NCBI GenBank assembly: GCA_001643675.2
Contig: LSRY02000021.1
Coordinates: 744,001-808,000, forward strand
Direction of reading: 5' to 3'
Length of the DNA stretch: 64,000 bases
Source: Monocercomonoides exilis
Lineage: Eukaryota; Preaxostyla; Oxymonadida; Polymastigidae
Numbering within the stretch: position 1 is the first letter of the stretch; every line of letters begins with the position of its first letter. The notes below the pieces were generated by a model that worked only from the letters and a program-made list of their open reading frames with translations, was not told the DNA's origin and ran no database searches. A program made the translations under genes and the position numbers. This document shows positions 25,199-36,703 of this stretch, one piece after another.

Positions 25199-27610
25199 AT
25201 GTCAGATTCTGGTGAAGAGCAACAAATAACGGAAGCTGAACAGTTGGGAGAAGAAATAGAACATACTGAGGAGTCATTGTTATCAAAAATTACTGTTCCT
25301 GTTTGTTATTTTTATTTTTGTGCAGCATTTTCAAAAGATATTAAATTTCTTTTTCATCTCGTTCGATCAATTGTATGCTGAAACTTAACAACCGTAATAG
25401 GAGATTGACATACCAGCTATTAAAGATAGAATTCAGGAAATATTAAGAATACTCGTGAATTTTAAGCAGCTTCATGGTGATCGATCTCGCTCAAGTTACA
25501 TGGACGAATTGAAAGAATGCGTTAAAACATACTATGGTTATAACGACTTTCTTGCAGGAAAGTTTTTAGAGTTGTATTCTCCTCCTGAAGTTTGGAATAT
25601 TTGATATTTTTATGCAAATTTGGAAATTTTTTGGTATTTATTCAACATTGATCTTTTCAGGCAATTCAATTTTTAGATGCTCAAGAAAATCAAAGACCTC
25701 TAACTCTTCGAACCAATACACTGAAAACGCATCGTCGAGGTGTGTTATATTTAATTTTTATATTTGATATGGACTTTTCACTCAAATATTTAGAACTTGC
25801 ACGTGCTCTTATTAATAGAGGTGTTAACCTTGATCCATTGGGAGAATGGTCAAAAGTTGGTCTTGTTGTTCTTAGTTCTGATGTACCTGTTGGTGCGACC
25901 CCTGAATACTTAGCAGGACATTATATGCAACAAAGTGCATCTTCATTTACTCCTGTGATGGCTCTTGCACCTCAAGAAGGAGAAACAGTACTTGACATGT
26001 GCTGTGCGCCTGGTGGAAAAACTGCCTATATAGGTATTTTGTTGTATTTATCTTTCTTTAGAACTTTTTTTTTACAAATATTCATATTTATCAATATAAA
26101 ATACTTAAAACTCTTCAAACTGATTGGTATTGCAGCTGCTTTAATGAAGAACACTGGTGTTATAATAGCCAATGATGTCTCCAAAGATCGTCTAAAGGTT
26201 TTACAAATAAAAATAGTTTTCGATCGATTTCATTTTCATTAAATTTAATTTAATATTTTGAACAAATAAACTATCAATTTTTTTTGTAAGTCACATGTTG
26301 CCAACATGCACAGGATGGGTGTCAGCAACTCCATCACAGTCAACACAGACGGTCGTCTCCTTCCTCTCTCCTATCCTGGCTTTTTCTCGCGCGTGCTGCT
26401 TGATGCGCCGTGCACAGGGACTGGGGTGATCTCACACGATGCCTCCATTCGTGTGAAGAGAGAGGCGAAGGACGTTATCGTCTGCTCGCAGCTGCAGAAG
26501 GAGCTGCTGCTGGCGGCAATCGACTGCGCGGCTGTGGCGTGGGACTCGCCCACCGAGGCAGAGCTGAAAGGCTCAAAGAAGAAAGGAAAAGTTTCGGGAA
26601 AAGGGAAAGACGGAGAGAAAGACAAATCATCTTCAGTGACGACTTACTCAGATGGCAATGGCAGCTCTATTAAGATAGACAAGCAGGCAGGTATTATCGT
26701 GTATTCCACTTGCAGTGTGCTTGTGGAGGAGAACGAGGAAGTGATTGAATATGCGCTGAACAAGAGAGATGTGAAGATTGTTCCGACAGGAATTCCGTTT
26801 GGCTCGCCTGGGCTGACGTCGTATATGTCGTACCGCTTCCATCCGTCTCTTGCACTGGCTGTGCGGCTGTCTCCGCATAAGGAAAATATGGACGGCTTCT
26901 TTGTGTGCAAGCTGAAGAAGATGTCATCGGCGAAAGTGTCGAACCCGCTGAAGAAGCTGAACGAGGTGATGCAGGAAATGGCGGAGCGAGAAGAGAAAGA
27001 AGCGGAGGAGTTGAAAGGAAGAGGGAAAGAGAAAGAGAAGAGGAAAGTTGTGAAAGGAAAGAAAGAAGAAGGTGAAGGAGTAAAGATTGAAGATCCATCG
27101 CTTTCAAAGAGGAAAGAAAAGAAGAGCGGAAAAGAGCAAAAAGACGAAGTGAAAGAAGAAGGAACTTTGGTTGTTAAAGTGGAAGACAAAGACATAAATG
27201 ATTCAGAAAACAAAACAAAGAAAGAAGAAGGAGATGTGATTGCAAGTGCAATGAAAGTAGATACGAAGGATATCAAAGAAGAAGATGAAGGAATCAGCAG
27301 TGAAGATGAAGATTATGAAGGGGACGATGAAGACGATGAAGAAGATGGAGATGAAGATGAGGAGCTTTTGAAGTCGCTGAAACGCAGCAAAAATCAGCTG
27401 AACAAAGAAAAAGCGAAGCAAAGGCTGGCAAAAATGGCTTCAACAACGTTTGCAGAGTACAGAGCCAAAGAAATGAAGCACAAGAAGATGAAGAAGATTG
27501 CAAAGCTGAATGAAAGGATGAAGAAGAAGAAGAAGATGCTCAAAAAGGAGGAAATGATGAAAAAAGGGAAATTCATTCCAGGAAAGAAGCAGTTCCGACG
27601 CTCTGGATGA
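25199..27610 (+). CDS. NOP2: NOP2/NSUN1-type 25S/28S rRNA cytosine-5 methyltransferase
   Basis: Exons: 25199-25300, 25401-25589, 25661-25739, 25794-26033, 26136-26197 and 26291-27610, about 663 aa. The family core is very well conserved: RSSYMDELKECVKTYYGYNDF, RPLTLRTNTLKTHRR, LARALINRGVNLDPLGEWSK, and the SAM motif DMCCAPGGKT (~191). DAPCTGTGVI carries Cys265 and YSTCSV carries the catalytic Cys365. The core closes with FHPSL and the NMDGFFVCKLKK end. The enzyme methylates large-subunit rRNA in the nucleolus and aids 60S assembly. An unusual Lys/Gly-rich insert sits just before motif VI. The tail (~440-663) is Lys/Glu-rich and acidic. The first intron is ambiguous: 25301-25400 may instead hold coding sequence flanked by two tiny introns. 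Composition becomes markedly GC-richer at the last exon. Confidence 0.93.
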
Positions 27611-28089
27611 TTGTGGAGGAGCTAAACAAATCAAATATAAAAGACACCTCATTAATTCACCACTTCAACTTTATTTATATTATAAATAAATGATACTAAA
27701 AAAAATAATATGTTGAATATTGATTTCTCTTGATAAATGCTTAATAGAATATGAAATGCTCAAATCTGTTTTTTTATCTTCAGATGAAAATTTATAAATA
27801 CAATTCCAATGTTTGTTGCATCTTCAGCGCCTCATTTTCAACGAAACATCAACTGAAATATCATTGAAATGTTTTGGCAAAAATAATTGGATTCATAAAA
27901 TCTTATTAGCATCAAACATGAACTGATTTTTAACATGCGAACTACTTTTAGAGAAAATGATATTTATGAACACAAAAAATGATGCGGCTTGTTCAACAGA
28001 ACTCGTTTCGTTTTAATGCATCAATCTTGATATTTCATTCAAATGCACATAGCATTCAAGTCAGTCCTTAGGTAATACAAATGAAATCC
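27611..28089. other. Convergent 3' spacer
   Basis: AT-rich sequence between convergent stops. Nothing is recognised. Confidence 0.6.
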
Positions 28090-28849
28090 TCAGGTTTGAT
28101 CTGGTGCTTTTTGATGGGTCATCTGAACAAATTTTGAAAAAAATGAAATTGTGATCCAATTCAAAATTAAGTTCAAAAGTTGATAGGATTTATTTAATAC
28201 CTGATAATAGCATGTCATGTACCCAGCTTCGTACCACTTATAAAGAAGCTTGGCTAATTCAGGATCTGGTGTGGGAAGAGAAATTGATGTTGATGAAGGG
28301 GAAAACGAAGATTGAGGAATCTGAAGGTTTTGTTGTTCGTTCTTATCTGTTCCACCTTGACTGCATTGGCTTTTTTCTGTGGGAATTTCGTCTTTGCAAC
28401 TTGAAGATTCAGTAGTTGATGAAGTTCCTTCATCCATTTCGAAAGATGTAATTTGTTTTTCTGGTTCGTTTTCCAAATTAAGTTTTTTTTCTGGCTGTTC
28501 GACTCTAAGTATTGAATCAATGTTGTTTTCAATTTCTTTTTGAAATAAAGGATTTTTGAGGTCATCGTCTTTATTCTGCAAGTATGTTTCAAAAAATGTC
28601 TTTTGTTTCTGCTCGTTTGCAGGAAATTCCATCAGGTACAATTCTTCTTCTACTTCATGCCAATTTTTATCAGACGTTTCTGAATTCTTTTGCGAATTTA
28701 TCTTTCGAAGATAAAAAAAATTTTTTTAAGATTTTTCAAATAATGATTCAAATGATGCAAAATTAATCTTTCATTACCATTGGATTATCTGAAATCATTT
28801 TTAAAAATGTTTTTATGATAAGATTATCTTCACATGGACGGCAATCCAT
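28090..28849 (-). CDS. SMN-like: SMN-like protein (Gemin2-binding-like helix and YG box, no Tudor domain)
   Basis: Exons on the minus strand: 28778-28849, 28201-28701 and 28090-28122, 201 aa, all joins in phase 0. The C-terminal segment LLYKWYEAGYMTCYYQ (176-191) matches the SMN YG box, the oligomerisation helix with Y/GxxxG spacing (human SWYMSGYHTGYYMG). The N-terminal CEDNLIIKTFLKMI resembles the Gemin2-binding helix (human WDDTALIKAYDKAV). Between them lies a charged, Ser/Gln-rich linker with no Tudor fold, as in fission yeast Smn1. The role would be assembly of Sm rings on spliceosomal snRNAs, which fits this intron-rich genome. Two of the three exons are under 75 nt. It is divergent from the tRNA-modification gene. 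Confidence 0.75.
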
Positions 28850-29052
28850 TTTTAAGCTTGGTTTTTTTTAATTTTTATAATTATCCCTTTATAATAATTT
28901 GAAGTTGCATCAATATTATTTTTCATATTTCTTGTGACAATTAATTTGTGAAATACATTATGAAAATGATATTCCATGATCAAAAGAATGTAATGGTATG
29001 TTATGATCAAATTTTATTGAAAAATAAATTATAAAAGTGTACAAGCACTGCA
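28850..29052. promoter_or_regulatory. Divergent promoter region, SMN-like / tRNA dimethylallyltransferase
   Basis: A 203-bp AT-rich gap between outward-facing starts. A TATAAAAG lies about 16-23 nt before the plus-strand ATG, close enough that it may be chance in AT-rich DNA. Confidence 0.35.
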
Positions 29053-31112
29053 ATGTCCGTTCAGCCCATAAAACTTGTATGCATTATTGGAAGCACTGGT
29101 ACAGGAAAATCTGCTTTTGCCATTGAATTGGCAAAGCGGATAAACGGAGAGATTATAAATGCTGATGCAATGCAGGTTTTGGCACATCAATTTATATTTG
29201 TGTAAAATTATTATCTGAATATTTTTTGTTCGCAGTGTTATGAAGGTTTACCAATATCAACAAATAAGCCAACTCTTGAAGAAAAGACAACTATCCCTCA
29301 TCATCTATTTTCTTTCGTGCCACATACTTCCGACCATCAAGCATTCACAATTTTAGATTACGTCAAATTAGTTGATGAAGTAATTGCTGATATTCAGAAG
29401 CGTGGAAAGATTCCAATTGTTGTTGGAGGAACACACTATTATATTGAAGCTCTTATCAAACGAGATATATTGGGTGCTGATTCACAAATTACGACTGAAT
29501 TTACAAATGAAGAACAAAAGTTGCATCGCCCTATTCATTATGGTTATTTTACGGTTTATCCATCTTCAACTTGTTTACCTGAAAGAAGGAAACGTCCAAA
29601 ACTTACAGAAACAGGGCTTCCAGTCGCTGAAAGTCTTTTAAAGTTGCAACATAATGAATCCAAACCTGAAAAAAGTGTTGTCAAATCACTTGTTAATTAC
29701 GACACATTGATTTTTTGGATGAATGCAGAATCAGATATTGAAAAACTCAATAACTCTCTAAATAAAAGAGTTGAGAAGATGGCTGAAAAGGGGCTAGAAA
29801 AGGAAGTTTTGGATTTTTATGAATTTGCTAAAAAGGAGTATTATGATAAGAATCCTTCTACGTTGGAACCAGATGCAATTTCTTCGAAATCGTCTGAAAT
29901 AGAAAAGCAAGTCGAGGCCCATCCAGATTTACCGTTAACAAGAGGAATCATGCAATCAATTGGATTTAAAGAATTTCTGCCTTTTTTGCAGCACAAGGAG
30001 ACGTTTGAGCAAGGAAAAGAAAGGTTGAAAGCGGCTACGTGCAAATATGCAAGAAAGCAGATCAACTGGATTACGCATCGACTGACTCCAATTTCATGTG
30101 ATGCTTCTTCTCACACTGAAATTGAATCTCAATCATTGCCTTCTTCTTCTTCTTCTTCTTCTTCTTCAAATTTGCTATCTGAAGAAGAAAATGCGGAGAT
30201 AGCATGTTCTTCTTCGACATCCTCAACAACAAATGATCACCGATTTAAAACTCCATCGTCTGACACCCCTTGGATCCTCTTTTCGTTAAATATTTTCGAA
30301 CCAATTTCTGACTTGCTCGATACAGCCACAGAAGTTACAAAGCATTTTTTCAGCAATACAATGAACGAACTTACAAACGAGCAGAAGGAATGTGCCGTTT
30401 GGAGAGAAAATGCCTCTGAATTTCAGTGCAAGGCGAAATCAAATGCAAGGAAATTCAATTCATCAACAGCGTCTTCCTCTTCGGGTGCTTCTTCTTTAAT
30501 CTCCAACTCTGCTTCTTCAACAATTTTGTCTGTTGACGTGTCACAATCATCTTTAGAAGAATCTCGATTAGAGGAAACGAATAAATCATCAAGTGATAAA
30601 AGTTCTGAAGAGAAAGCAAAAGATGAAACTTGTGGTGAAGAGAGAGAGAAACTAAAACCAGTCATTGGAAAACACGATTCTGTCATTTGTCACATTTGCA
30701 ACAGAACATTTTATGGACCAACAGAATGGGAATCTCATGTAAAAGGGTGTGCTTATAACAAATATGAGAAAGTTTTTTGTTTCGGAGAGAGTTTGTTATG
30801 ATTTGAAATCAGTGGAAGAATTGGCTTTTTTTTTTATTGGTTGTGTTCCTTTGCAATTATATTAATGTATTTGTTCATCTTTCTATTTTCAGGAGGCCTC
30901 ATCAAAAAAAGAAAAGAAATGCAAAGAAAAGAGAAGAAAATGAAGCGCAAAGATTGGCGAAAGCCCATCTTAGACAGGAAAGAAAAGAAAATTCTACAAA
31001 TAAAGTTAATTTTGAAATTGAAGATGAACCAAGTTCATCGGAATCAGGTGTTCAGCCAAGTGCATGTGAATTACCTGAACGCAGAAGTAGATACGACAAT
31101 GAAAAGAAATGA
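29053..31112 (+). CDS. MOD5: tRNA dimethylallyltransferase (MOD5/TRIT1/MiaA family) with C-terminal zinc finger
   Basis: Exons: 29053-29175, 29236-30746 and 30893-31112, 617 aa. Family landmarks are the P-loop GSTGTGKS (13-20), [24 protein letters not shown] and [18 protein letters not shown]. The catalytic body ends in [10 protein letters not shown]. The enzyme adds an isopentenyl group to A37 of tRNAs that read UNN codons. The eukaryotic zinc finger is restored by the last intron: Cys526, Cys529, His542 and His548 ([14 protein letters not shown]...H, then RPHQKK), with His548 in exon 3. This supports the GTGTGC donor at 30747. A Ser-rich insertion of about 150 residues with poly-Ser separates the catalytic body from the finger, longer than in typical family members. 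No mitochondrial targeting peptide is evident. Confidence 0.93.
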
Positions 31113-33339
31113 GAAGAATCATTTGTGGATTCCTATTATTATTACCTGAATTCCATTTATTTTCAAAGATGTAAAAAGGTGCACGCCAAGATACCATGAA
31201 GATCTTAGAACTAACCAATTTTTTTTCAATTTGCCTTTGAATTGAAAAAATGAATTCAATTGAATTTTAAAGTTATTACAGTTATATTTTTTTTTTTTTG
31301 TGATTTTTTTTTATATTGCAGAATACTTTAAATTTTTTTTAAAATAAGAAGTAGTCTGACATTGAATAATTAAGGAATTAATATTTTTGTTTTGTAAATT
31401 TATGTTGGTAAAGCATGGATTCAAAGGGAAAATCATTATTAATTATCGCTGGTTTTGATATGCAAAAATGAAGAATGAAACTTTAACCTTTGAATGAATA
31501 TTAAAAAATATTATCTTTCGTTTTATAACATATTGGTGATTATTATTTATATCATCATTTCTCAATCAAAAATTTTCCTTTGAGAATAATCTTCAAATAT
31601 CAACAAAATCTCGCTGAAAAATGAAAAGGCTAATTTAAACATCATTTTCATTTCTTCAAAAACATTGGTTTATGAAACAGTTGTGATAATTTTAACTTCT
31701 GAATACAAAATTTCTTCCCAATGGCAAACAACCTTAGAAAAGTCAACACCTCCAAAAAAGTTATGAACTCCATAAATAATTTCCCATATCTCAATTTTAG
31801 TTTTTCGAATTAAATATTGTGCCTGAATCTATCATCTGTGACAGTTACTTTATTTGATTCATTTATTTCTTCTACGATGACATTTTTCTAATGTTCCTTA
31901 TTTGTTAATTGTCAAAATAAAAAATTATTATAATAAAAGTTCATTTTCCTTTATCTTATGAAATTTTGGTTAGAGGCCATTCTGTTTTCTCCTTTCTGTC
32001 ATTTAATCGATAAACAATTCATCTCAAAATTTTTGGCATTTGGATTATTATTTTTGAATAAAAATTTTTTCATTCAGTAATTTCAATTTAAAAACAGACC
32101 TTGAATATTTTTAAAATGTGCACAGAAAAGTGACAAAGAAATATCGTGATAATATCGTGATGAACGCATCTCAAACATTGGCTTTTGCACCAATTATTAT
32201 ATGTGTGATTATCTTTGAAATCATATCTTTTTTCGGGGTGTTGATTTTTCTAAGATTGTCAGTATTTTGAAAGAAAAATATATATTAAAAAGAGAGAAAG
32301 CATGATAATTGTTTTTAAAAACAAATGTTTTTTCCGAATCAAAGATAAAAATGCATTCGATCAGTCTTTTTTCTTTACAAATTTTTTTTATTAATATTCT
32401 TGAAAAATACTTGAACCGATATTTTTGAATGAAAAAATACGATTTCAAAAATAATCACCCATATATTTATTATTTGAATTAACTATTTCATGTTTTTAAC
32501 TTAAAACAACTTCAAAAACAACTCTCCGAAATTTTTTTGAAAAACCAAAAATAATTACACATTTAATGAAACACCAATTGATAAATAATGAAAAAAGTGT
32601 TGTTTAAATTTGAATGATAATTGGAGCTATCGATTCAGGATAAAAATTGATAGAAATTCAGGTTTTATTTGAAAATGATTGTTTTGAAAATATGTAATCA
32701 TCTTCTTATCATTTCTTGACAAAAACAAAATAATTAAATAATTGATTTTCTTCTCAATATTTTTGGAGGACAAGAATTTGTTCTATCTCTCCAACTTTTC
32801 ATAGAAATTTTCTGTTCAGCTGCCTATCACAATTAAAAAAAAGAAAAGAAAAGAAAAGAAAAAAAGAAAGAAAAAAAGAATAATATTAAATTACAAAAAA
32901 ACAAAATAAAAAAAAAAAAAAAAAAAAAAAAAAAATAAATAAATAAATAAATAAATTAATACCTGTTATATCGAAAAAAAATACATTTGCTATAATTTTT
33001 TCTAAAACAAACACTGACTATTTTTCAATCAAGTCTTTACATTTCGAAATCATGATGATTTAAAAGCGTGAATAAATTGTTGAAAAAGAAAAATGTGATA
33101 TATTTATCATCAAATAAAAAACAAAATAAAAAACCTTTTTCTTATCAAATGAATGAGTTAACAATATTTGAAGAACATATGAAGCACCAAATAACATCGT
33201 TGTTTGAATAAAATTTTGTAAGTTAAAAAAGAAAAAATGAAGAATAACTTCACATAAAGTCTAATATATCTTTAAGCAAATTATCATAAAAAGAAAGTAA
33301 ATAATAGCATTTTCAAAAACAAAGTTTTCAAAAGCAAGC
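31113..33339. other. Long AT-rich spacer with simple repeats
   Basis: 2.2 kb of very AT-rich DNA with only short chance frames. Near 32837-32955 lie AAAAG repeats, an A run of about 25 and an (AAAT)n tract. No gene, structured RNA or mobile element is recognised. Confidence 0.6.
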
Positions 33340-36300
33340 TTAGATGGGCTCTGGTTTGTCAGAATCTGTAGATGAAGGAATGAATCTGACATATGCATCA
33401 TTCAAATCTGATGCAAAGATACTAACATCTGCAATTTCGTATTCAGATTTTGCGAAATACTCCTCAAGTGCGGTTTGTCTGTTCAGCATAACGATCACAG
33501 GCATCATATCTTCCGAGCAATAAACGCTGTGACAAGAGCCAGAATGAGTCAAAGCTGAACACTGTTGAATTTCATCTGGATGAAATGATTATTCCATTTT
33601 TAGAAAAAAGGATTATGCATCAACAGTCATAAAGAGAAACAAAAGCACATTACATTAACATATAAACATAATAATTACTGATAACATACTTCCGCTTGAT
33701 CCATCGACAGAAAGCTGAAACATGGCTGTTCCGCTGCCATGAGCAGTTCTCAATGAAACCAGTACGCGAGATGTAATCCTCGGAAATGCAGATTTTGCTG
33801 ACGTTGCACTTATTTTGATGTGATTGAAAAGTGCTTTTGGGTTAAGTTCCACTGTTGCCTGTTGGCGTTTTCCACCATCAGTGATCAGCCTTCCTGTCAA
33901 AAATAGTGAAACATTGCTATTTGATTCATTTTCATCCAATTCATTTGTATCGGAATTAACTGAAGCATCATTCCCAACGATCCCTTTCATTTTTTCACTG
34001 AATTTGACTTTTGCTCCAATTGGCTTCCCTCTGCCAATTGTGACAGTTGCATCAGCCATTGGCAAACTTCCCACTGACAACTTCGACTTCACTGAATGCT
34101 CAGCGGAATCTGAATTGACAGTCAACTTCTTTGCTCTGAGTTCATTTGTGATTTGAACTTTTCCTTCAGGCGACGCTGGCTCAATCAAAAGAGCCGAAGC
34201 TGATCTTTCTCCGTCAGCCAACTTTTGAGATATTCCAGAAAGAGTGAATCTGTTGGGATCAGAAGCCTGTCCAAACGAAAATTGGTTTGCCACAATTGCA
34301 GAAGATACATCACTCGATTCAGGAATAGTTATATCACCTTTGACATTCACGGTCTGAATAGTTGCTATTCCCTTTGCTGAATCATCAGCTTTTATGTGAG
34401 CACCTCCGCTCTGCTGTTGAATATGTTGCTCATCTTTTGATTCATTTGGAAACTCCTTGCTAACAACAAGTTCATTTGTCTTTAGCTTATTCTCCACTGT
34501 AACTTTATTCGCTTCAACTTGATCAACAGAAATTTGTCCGCAGCCTTTCAAGTCTCCTCCATTCAGATCAAGATCAACTCCATCCATTTCAAGCACTTCT
34601 GTTTCTGCACCGTGACTTGTCAAATGCAAAATTGGCTTCTCAGATGCTGGCGTGGTACTTTTTCCGACAATAATTGAAGATTCTGAACCAGAAAGAGTAA
34701 CTCCTCCAATGCTCATCTCTTGTTCAGGCGCCAACGTGTTCGTCACAAGCACTTCATCCTTTTCCAAACTCTGGATTCTCCCAACAGTCGCTGTGTTTCC
34801 ACTCTTTTCCACTGAATAAAGCAGTGCTGCTTTTGATGGATCAGAAAAGTCACTCAATTTAGAAGTCAAAGACCGATGAGAAGATTTTGGAACGTAAGGC
34901 AGCAACGGGAGATGCCCAACAGGATTCCAGTATTTTTTCCATTCATTGTTTGAGTGACGTTTGACTGATTGAGAGCGAGGCTGAAAAGACGAAGGAAGAG
35001 ATACCCCAAAAAATGCTCGTGTGCTTCGCTTTGGAGTTATTGTGACATATGCTGTTCGTTTGGCTCCATCTGCCAGATTTATAATAAAAAATTTGTTTGA
35101 AAGAAATTTTAAAAAGTTCAATGTTAAAAATGCAAATTCTTTCTTTTGCTAATTCAAAGAACGCAAACCTTGCTGCCCTTCAGTAACTACCGGTTTTGAG
35201 CTCACATGCAGTGTGCTTTTAATGTGAACCGTGCGTGAAAACGTTGGGAAAATGCCTCCGCAAATGATGATGCAGCAGATAACAAAGCAAAACAACAGAG
35301 AAACACAGAAAAAAATGGCAACAATTATGAGAATTATTCTTTCAGTCGACGTGAATTGAGAAAGAAGCGAGGAAACGTAGTTTGACAATGCAGAAGAAAA
35401 AGAATTGATAGTGGTTTTATGAAAAGAAGGTGAAGAAGGAAAGGGAGTGGAGAAAGATGCAGAAGCTGAAGCAGATTCGAATGCTGTCATATTATTTGAA
35501 GATAACGTAGATGAGTAACATGAACTTTCATGGGCATAATTTGCCATTTCTATCAGATCACATTTCTGGATTTCATCTTTTTGCACAAAAAATGCAGCTC
35601 CATTATTTTTTGAGGCAAGTTCTCGAAGTAATTCTCCATTATCTTTTCCACAGCCATTATCTACCTGAAGTTCATTTCCCGTTTCCGAAAGCATATCAAT
35701 ATCATTATTTTGCTTTTCATAAAGTGTTGTTTCATTTTCGTTTCTCAGTTGATTTTCTTGATTTGTCTCAATGCAACATATATTTAAGTTTGGATCATTA
35801 AGTTTTAAGGAAGAAAAGTCAAAAAAGGATTGAGCATCGTGAGTGTCGCGAAAACAACTTTCTAAAAATATTGATGAGTTAACAAATGGTAATTCATCTT
35901 GAGGCATCCACGTTGATTTTTCAGTAATTGCAAGGATCTTGCATCTTCTGTGCTTATCAATATTCTTTACACAGAGATGTTTCACAGCTTCGCGCAGAGC
36001 TGGTAAAAATGATGATTCAGTTGAAGGCAATGAAGTGCATGAAAGAGAAGAAATGCTTTTAAGTAAATGATCCTTTTGTAATGGCAGCATAAATGATAGA
36101 GGAACACGAATTTCAACAGTTGAAGAAAAAATAATTAATGCGCAACGATCATTTTCAGTAAAACTGTTGACAAAATTTGATAGCTTCTCATTCAATGAAA
36201 GTTGAACAGTTCTCGATTTCAACTGATAAAATGGATAAATAATTTTCGTATAAAGATAATCAAAGAACAAAAGAAAAATACCAAATTAACATCCAAAACT

Positions 36301-36449
36301 ATAACATAGTCAACGGAGCTGGAATCTTGAGTATTTGATTTGATAATCTTTTTGATGAATCAATAAGTTTTGAAAAACAGGATAAACTGAAACAAAACAA
36401 AAATGAGACAAACATTATTGCTAAACAAATGGCTGAACATAAACGCCAT
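33340..36449 (-). CDS. vWA-domain membrane protein with a long beta-rich region beyond the membrane helix
   Basis: Minus-strand model: (36414-36449), 36282-36347, 35169-36222, 33690-35069 and 33340-33575, about 923 aa. The vWA domain begins VDYVIVLDVN. It continues FTENDRCALIIFSSTVEIRVPL and a FLPALREAVKHL helix. The MIDAS motif DxSxS is degenerate (DVNLLKS). A hydrophobic helix at ~330-358 (ERIILIIVAIFFCVSLLF) spans the membrane. The remaining ~560 residues are rich in short beta strands in a loose repeat (such as ANKVTVENKLKTNELVVSKE), recalling beta-solenoid or fibre proteins; I cannot name a family. The first exon is uncertain: without its intron a TGA interrupts the frame, and no clear signal peptide results. 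The join at 35168 replaces an immediate TAG and is supported by phase and composition. Confidence 0.6.
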
Positions 36450-36703
36450 TTTTCAAAAAATTATTCAAAAAATGCTCGAGCTTTTTATGGCAATCGCAAG
36501 TTCACGAACCTTCGCACAACATTCTTTCGCAAGACTATCAAGGAATAAAAATATGGAATATTTGCAAATTATTTGCAGTGGATAAACATGCTTAATGAAT
36601 TCGAATACTTGATTTATTCATGCTTAAATTGTTGTTCTCAGAATACCCATATCAAAAAATTGTTAAATATAAAATAACTTTTTTTCTTTAAAGACAATTT
36701 TAA
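36450..36703. promoter_or_regulatory. Divergent promoter region, vWA gene / CMTR1
   Basis: About 250 bp of AT-rich sequence between outward-facing starts. A 39-codon basic frame at 36429-36548 lies mostly here and overlaps the uncertain first exon of the vWA gene. Confidence 0.35.

Noticed and set aside
32221-32448. 75-codon minus-strand frame in the 31-33 kb spacer
   Set aside because: Phe/Lys/Ile-dominated chance frame in AT-rich DNA, with no family pattern.
36429-36548. 39-codon basic plus-strand frame (MAEHKRHFSKNY...)
   Set aside because: It has no match to known tiny proteins such as eL41, is not clearly spliced to anything, and overlaps the uncertain vWA first exon. It was left out for lack of support.
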